A DNA stretch of 64,000 nt, from NCBI RefSeq assembly GCF_900624995.1, contig NZ_UYXQ01000004.1:1-64000 (forward strand), read 5' to 3'. The translations under genes were made by a program, and so were the position numbers. A model generated the notes under the pieces. The model searched no databases. It was not told the origin of the DNA and saw only the letters and a program-made list of their open reading frames with translations. Of the stretch, positions 60,817 to 64,000 are shown piece after piece. Source of the stretch: Pseudomonas antarctica. Lineage in GTDB: Bacteria; Pseudomonadota; Gammaproteobacteria; Pseudomonadales; Pseudomonadaceae. Every line of letters starts with the position of its first letter. The first letter of the stretch is position 1.

Positions 60817-62709
60817 ATGAATAAAAACCTGCGCTTCAGCCATAAAATCCTGCTTGCAGCCTCCCTTATCGTCATCGCCGCCTTCGCGTTGTTTACCCTC
60901 TATAACGACTACCTGCAACGCAACGCGATTCGTGACGACCTCAATAACTACCTGCATGAAATGGGCGATGTTACCGCCAGCAATATTCAAACCTGGCTAA
61001 CCGGGCGGATTGCCTTGGTAGAAAACGCAGCACAAAACATCGCCATTAATCCTGAAACCAGTGTGGTTGCCAGCCTACTCGAGCAGAAAGCCCTGACGTC
61101 CTCGTTCATGGCGACTTACGTGGGCGACAGCAAAGGCGCCTTCACCATTCGCCCCGACACCAAGATGCCGGACGGCTTCGACCCACGGGTTCGCCCCTGG
61201 TACAAGGGCGCCCAAAGCAGCAACGGTTCAACCCTGACTGAACCCTACATTGACGCTGCTACCGGGCAGTTGATTATTTCTGTTGCCACCCCGAGCACCA
61301 CCAAGGCCGGCCAGAGTATCGGCGTGGTGGGCGGCGACCTGAGCCTGCAAACCCTGGTGGATAACATCGGCGCGCTGAACTTCGGCGGCATGGGCTATGC
61401 GTTCCTGGTCAGTGCTGACGGCAAAGTGCTGGTGCACCCGGACAAGAACCTGGTGATGAAGACCCTGGCTGACATGTACCCGAAAAACACGCCGAAGATC
61501 AGTGGTGACTTCAGCGAAGTTCAAGCCAACGGCAAAGACAACATCGTGACCTTTACACCGATCAAGGGCTTGCCTTCAGTGAACTGGTACCTGGGCATTT
61601 CGGTGGATAAAGACAAATCCTTCGCCATGCTCAGCAAGTTCCGCACCTCGGCGGTGATTGCCACCATCATTGCCGTGGTAATCATCATCGCGCTGCTGGG
61701 CATGCTGATTCGTGTGTTGCTGCAACCCCTGCACCTGATGACCCGCGCCATGCAGGACATCGCCGACGGCGAGGGTGACTTGACCCGCCGCTTGACCATC
61801 CAGAACAACGACGAGTTCGGTACGCTGGGCACTGCCTTCAATCGCTTCGTGGAACGGATTCACACATCGATTCGCGAAGTGTCCTCGGCCACCGAGCAGG
61901 TCAACGAAGTCGCTTTGCGCGTGGTCAGCGCGTCCAACTCGTCGATGGTCAATTCCGACGAGCAGGCCAACCGCACCAACAGCGTAGCGGCCGCCATCAA
62001 CGAACTGGGTGCTGCCGCCCAGGAAATTGCGCGCAATGCTGCACAAGCCTCCAACCAGGCCAGCGATGCGCGGCACTTGGCAGAAGACGGCCAGCAGGTC
62101 GTTGATCGCAACATCAAGGCAATGACGCAACTGTCCGCGATGATCAGTGCCTCCAGCAGCAATATAGAAGCGCTTAACAGCAAGACCGTGAATATCGGGC
62201 AGATTCTGGAAGTCATCACCAGCATCTCCCAGCAAACCAACCTGCTGGCACTGAACGCCGCCATCGAAGCGGCACGTGCCGGGGAAGCCGGGCGCGGGTT
62301 TGCGGTCGTGGCCGATGAAGTGCGCAACTTGGCGCATCGCACTCAAGAGTCGGCGCAACAAGTGCAAAAGATGATCGAGGAGTTGCAAGTCGGCGCCCGG
62401 GATTCGGTCACCACCATGAGTGAAAGCCAGCGCCACAGCCAGGACAGCGTAGAAATCGCCAACCTGGCCGGCGAGCGCCTGAACAGCGTGACCCAGCGCA
62501 TCGGCGAGATCGACGGCATGAACCAGTCCGTGGCGACCGCCACCGAGGAACAAACCTCGGTAGTGGAGTCGATCAACATGGACATCACCGAGATCAACAC
62601 CCTCAACCAGGAAGGTGTGGAAAACCTGCATTCCACCTTGCGCGCCTGCACCGACCTGGAACAACAGGCGGCGCGCTTGAAACAGTTGGTAGGCAGTTTC
62701 CGGATCTGA
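60817..62709 (+). CDS. Methyl-accepting chemotaxis receptor, amino-acid type (dCache)
   Basis: 630 residues: membrane helix about 10-30, periplasmic dCache domain about 35-275, second helix about 282-304, HAMP, then the signalling domain with the [20 protein letters not shown] hairpin tip. The ligand domain carries most of the amino-acid receptor signature seen in PctA-type proteins: Arg126, Trp128, Tyr129, Tyr144 and Asp174 (GGDLSL), but Phe121 replaces the first Tyr. No CheR pentapeptide at the C-terminus (GSFRI). Ligand likely L-amino acids. No chemotaxis genes adjoin. Confidence 0.93.
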   Translation: MNKNLRFSHKILLAASLIVIAAFALFTLYNDYLQRNAIRDDLNNYLHEMGDVTASNIQTWLTGRIALVENAAQNIAINPETSVVASLLEQKALTSSFMATYVGDSKGAFTIRPDTKMPDGFDPRVRPWYKGAQSSNGSTLTEPYIDAATGQLIISVATPSTTKAGQSIGVVGGDLSLQTLVDNIGALNFGGMGYAFLVSADGKVLVHPDKNLVMKTLADMYPKNTPKISGDFSEVQANGKDNIVTFTPIKGLPSVNWYLGISVDKDKSFAMLSKFRTSAVIATIIAVVIIIALLGMLIRVLLQPLHLMTRAMQDIADGEGDLTRRLTIQNNDEFGTLGTAFNRFVERIHTSIREVSSATEQVNEVALRVVSASNSSMVNSDEQANRTNSVAAAINELGAAAQEIARNAAQASNQASDARHLAEDGQQVVDRNIKAMTQLSAMISASSSNIEALNSKTVNIGQILEVITSISQQTNLLALNAAIEAARAGEAGRGFAVVADEVRNLAHRTQESAQQVQKMIEELQVGARDSVTTMSESQRHSQDSVEIANLAGERLNSVTQRIGEIDGMNQSVATATEEQTSVVESINMDITEINTLNQEGVENLHSTLRACTDLEQQAARLKQLVGSFRI

Positions 62710-62713
62710 TACC

Positions 62714-62757
62714 AGCGCCCGCGGACTGATACGACAGCGGGCGGTTATTCTTTTTCG
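62714..62757 (+). terminator. Terminator of the chemoreceptor gene
   Basis: GCCCGC / GCGGGC (6-bp stem, 14-base loop) then GGTTATTCTTTTT after the stop. A T-rich end overlaps the end of the 56-residue gene on the other strand. Confidence 0.65.
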
Positions 62758-62915
62758 GGCTCGGATTTAGCTTGCTCGCGCTGCCACAGCTCAGCGGCAC
62801 CGGGAAACTCGGTGCCGTCCTCTGGGTTCAGGTCATCCGGGTCAAATCGACTCAAACACCCCTCACCCAGCGTCGCCGGTGCTTTGGAAGTGGCTTTGTC
62901 CAGTGGATCGCTCAT
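62745..62915 (-). CDS. Conserved small protein (56 aa)
   Basis: ATG complementary to 62913-62915, 56 residues: MSDPLDKATSKAPATLGEGC, then LSRFDPDDLNPEDGTEFPGA and a charged C-terminus ending EPEKE. Hydrophilic, no membrane segment. I recall similar short proteins near purU in other pseudomonads. Good codon use for a high-GC genome. The function is unknown. Confidence 0.75.
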   Translation of the reverse strand: MSDPLDKATSKAPATLGEGCLSRFDPDDLNPEDGTEFPGAAELWQREQAKSEPEKE

Positions 62916-63003
62916 CGATTAATCCTCAACGGCAGGCAAAGAAAAGGGCCTGTGGCGATTTAACGCCCAAGCCCCTTATTCTTCAATCATTCAAGCGCTG
63001 CTA

Positions 63004-63852
63004 TCAGAACACGACAGTCTTGTTACCGTGAACCAGCACGCGGTCTTCCAAGTGGTAACGCAGCCCACGGGCCAGCACCATCTTCTCGACGTCACGGCCG
63101 AAACGCACCATGTCTTCAATGCTGTCGCTGTGGCTGACCCGCACCACGTCCTGCTCGATGATCGGACCGGCGTCCAGCTCTTCGGTGACGTAGTGGCAAG
63201 TTGCGCCAATCAGCTTCACGCCACGCAGCGAGGCTTGGTGGTAGGGCTTGGCGCCGACAAACGATGGCAGGAAGCTGTGGTGAATATTGATCACCTTGCC
63301 GGCGTACTCGCGGCACAGTTCCGGCGGCAGAATCTGCATGTAGCGCGCCAGTACCACTACGTCAGCTTCGTGCTGCTTGACCAGGCGAGAGACTTCGGCA
63401 AACGCCGGCTCCTTGTCCTGCGGGTTGACCGGCACGTGGTAATACGGAATGCCATGCCATTCGACCATACTGCGCAGATCGTCATGGTTGGAAATGACAC
63501 ACGCGATCTCACAGTCCAGCTCATCGCTGTGCCAGCGGTGCAACAGGTCGGCCAAACAGTGCGATTCACGGCTGGCCATCAGCACGACGCGTTTTTTCTG
63601 CTCCGTGTCGGTGATGTGCCAGGTCATCGAAAACTCTTCGGCGATCGGCGCAAACGCCTCACGAAAAGCTTCAAGACCAAAGGGCAGCGTGTCGGCACGA
63701 ATTTCATGACGCATGAAAAACCAACCGCTGAGGTCGTCCGAGTGATGGCTCGCCTCGGTGATCCAGCCGTTGTGGGAGGCCAGAAAGTTACTGACTTTGG
63801 CAACGATGCCAACCCGGTCCGGGCAAGCGATCACCAGCCGAAAAGTGCGCAT
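63004..63852 (-). CDS. purU: Formyltetrahydrofolate deformylase
   Basis: Releases formate from 10-formyltetrahydrofolate to feed PurT and balance one-carbon pools, 282 residues. N-terminal ACT domain (VIACPDRVGIVAKVSNFLAS), C-terminal formyltransferase-like domain with catalytic Asn/His/Asp context: INIHHSFLPSFVGAKPYHQA and ATCHYVTEELDAGPIIEQD. The start MRTFRLVIACPD is complementary to 63850-63852; the further 49-residue extension is unsupported. Bases 63853-64000 hold its promoter region only. Confidence 0.97.
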   Translation of the reverse strand: MRTFRLVIACPDRVGIVAKVSNFLASHNGWITEASHHSDDLSGWFFMRHEIRADTLPFGLEAFREAFAPIAEEFSMTWHITDTEQKKRVVLMASRESHCLADLLHRWHSDELDCEIACVISNHDDLRSMVEWHGIPYYHVPVNPQDKEPAFAEVSRLVKQHEADVVVLARYMQILPPELCREYAGKVINIHHSFLPSFVGAKPYHQASLRGVKLIGATCHYVTEELDAGPIIEQDVVRVSHSDSIEDMVRFGRDVEKMVLARGLRYHLEDRVLVHGNKTVVF

Positions 63853-64000
63853 TAGGGGAAAACTCCAGAACTTCGCAAAGGTCGCCATTCTAGCGATTAC
63901 GTGGAAAAACTGCAGTACTCCTTGCGCCTTATTCTGCCCCCGCGCCCTGGCGACAGCCCTTAATAACGTAAGGTTTATAGCCGCTATATGGCTGTACAAC

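Overview
The window is typical Pseudomonas chromosome, most likely of the P. fluorescens group. Gene order in several blocks matches other pseudomonads: oprD-HIT-slyX-cold shock-dps-aspS-yebC-ruvCAB-ybgC-tolQRAB-pal-cpoB-queE-queC-tRNA-Lys, and mscS-yajQ-panE-kinase-cobalamin adenosyltransferase-mutT-argJ-secA-dciA. The intergenic REP/REPIN palindromes with the GTGGGAGCGGGCTTGCTCGCGAA core are also characteristic of this group. No phage, IS element or CRISPR array was seen.

Layout. 0.2-2.8 kb: serine/glycine catabolism (sdaA, gcvT). 3.1-4.7 kb: a cold-shock gene, an RDD membrane protein and a repeat-rich gap with REPINs, 17-bp tandem repeats and a dispersed palindromic element. 4.7-6.3 kb: nadA and a decayed sensor-kinase remnant. 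6.5-17.2 kb: a two-partner secretion pair (tpsB-tpsA) followed by a compact Pst phosphate transporter (pstSCAB) with a Pho box-like site. 17.3-30.1 kb: a complete type I secretion operon (tolC-, hlyB- and hlyD-like genes, two small AT-rich genes, then a 2157-residue RTX/subtilase-like cargo). 30.3-43 kb: tRNA-Lys, queC (frameshifted), queE, the tol-pal operon, ruvCAB, yebC and aspS. 43-48 kb: regulators, a Dps-like ferritin, a membrane-anchored cold-shock protein, slyX, a HIT protein and an OprD-type porin. 48-64 kb: mscS, yajQ, panE, an orphan histidine kinase, a cobalamin adenosyltransferase, a Nudix/ThiE fusion, argJ, secA, dciA, a HerA-like ATPase, an amino-acid-type chemoreceptor, a 56-residue protein and purU.

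The most interesting part is the type I secretion locus. The cargo is a mosaic: an AT-rich N-terminal domain with hydrophobic segments, a calcium-binding RTX region, a kexin-like S8 protease module in which the usual catalytic Asp is Glu, a P-domain, more RTX, a proline-rich linker with a thrice-repeated KTLEELLAERG-type motif, and a C-terminal RTX-associated domain. Just upstream in the operon lie two AT-rich small membrane-protein genes, a stray copy of the hlyD 3' end and a start-less gene fragment. This is what repeated replacement of a cargo/immunity cassette could leave behind. A T1SS-exported toxin with an N-terminal variable effector is my inference, not something the sequence proves.

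The second item is the tpsBA-pstSCAB neighbourhood. It suggests an exoprotein deployed under phosphate limitation, although a convincing Pho box is visible only in front of pstS. Homology calls come from reading the translated sequence, not from database searches.
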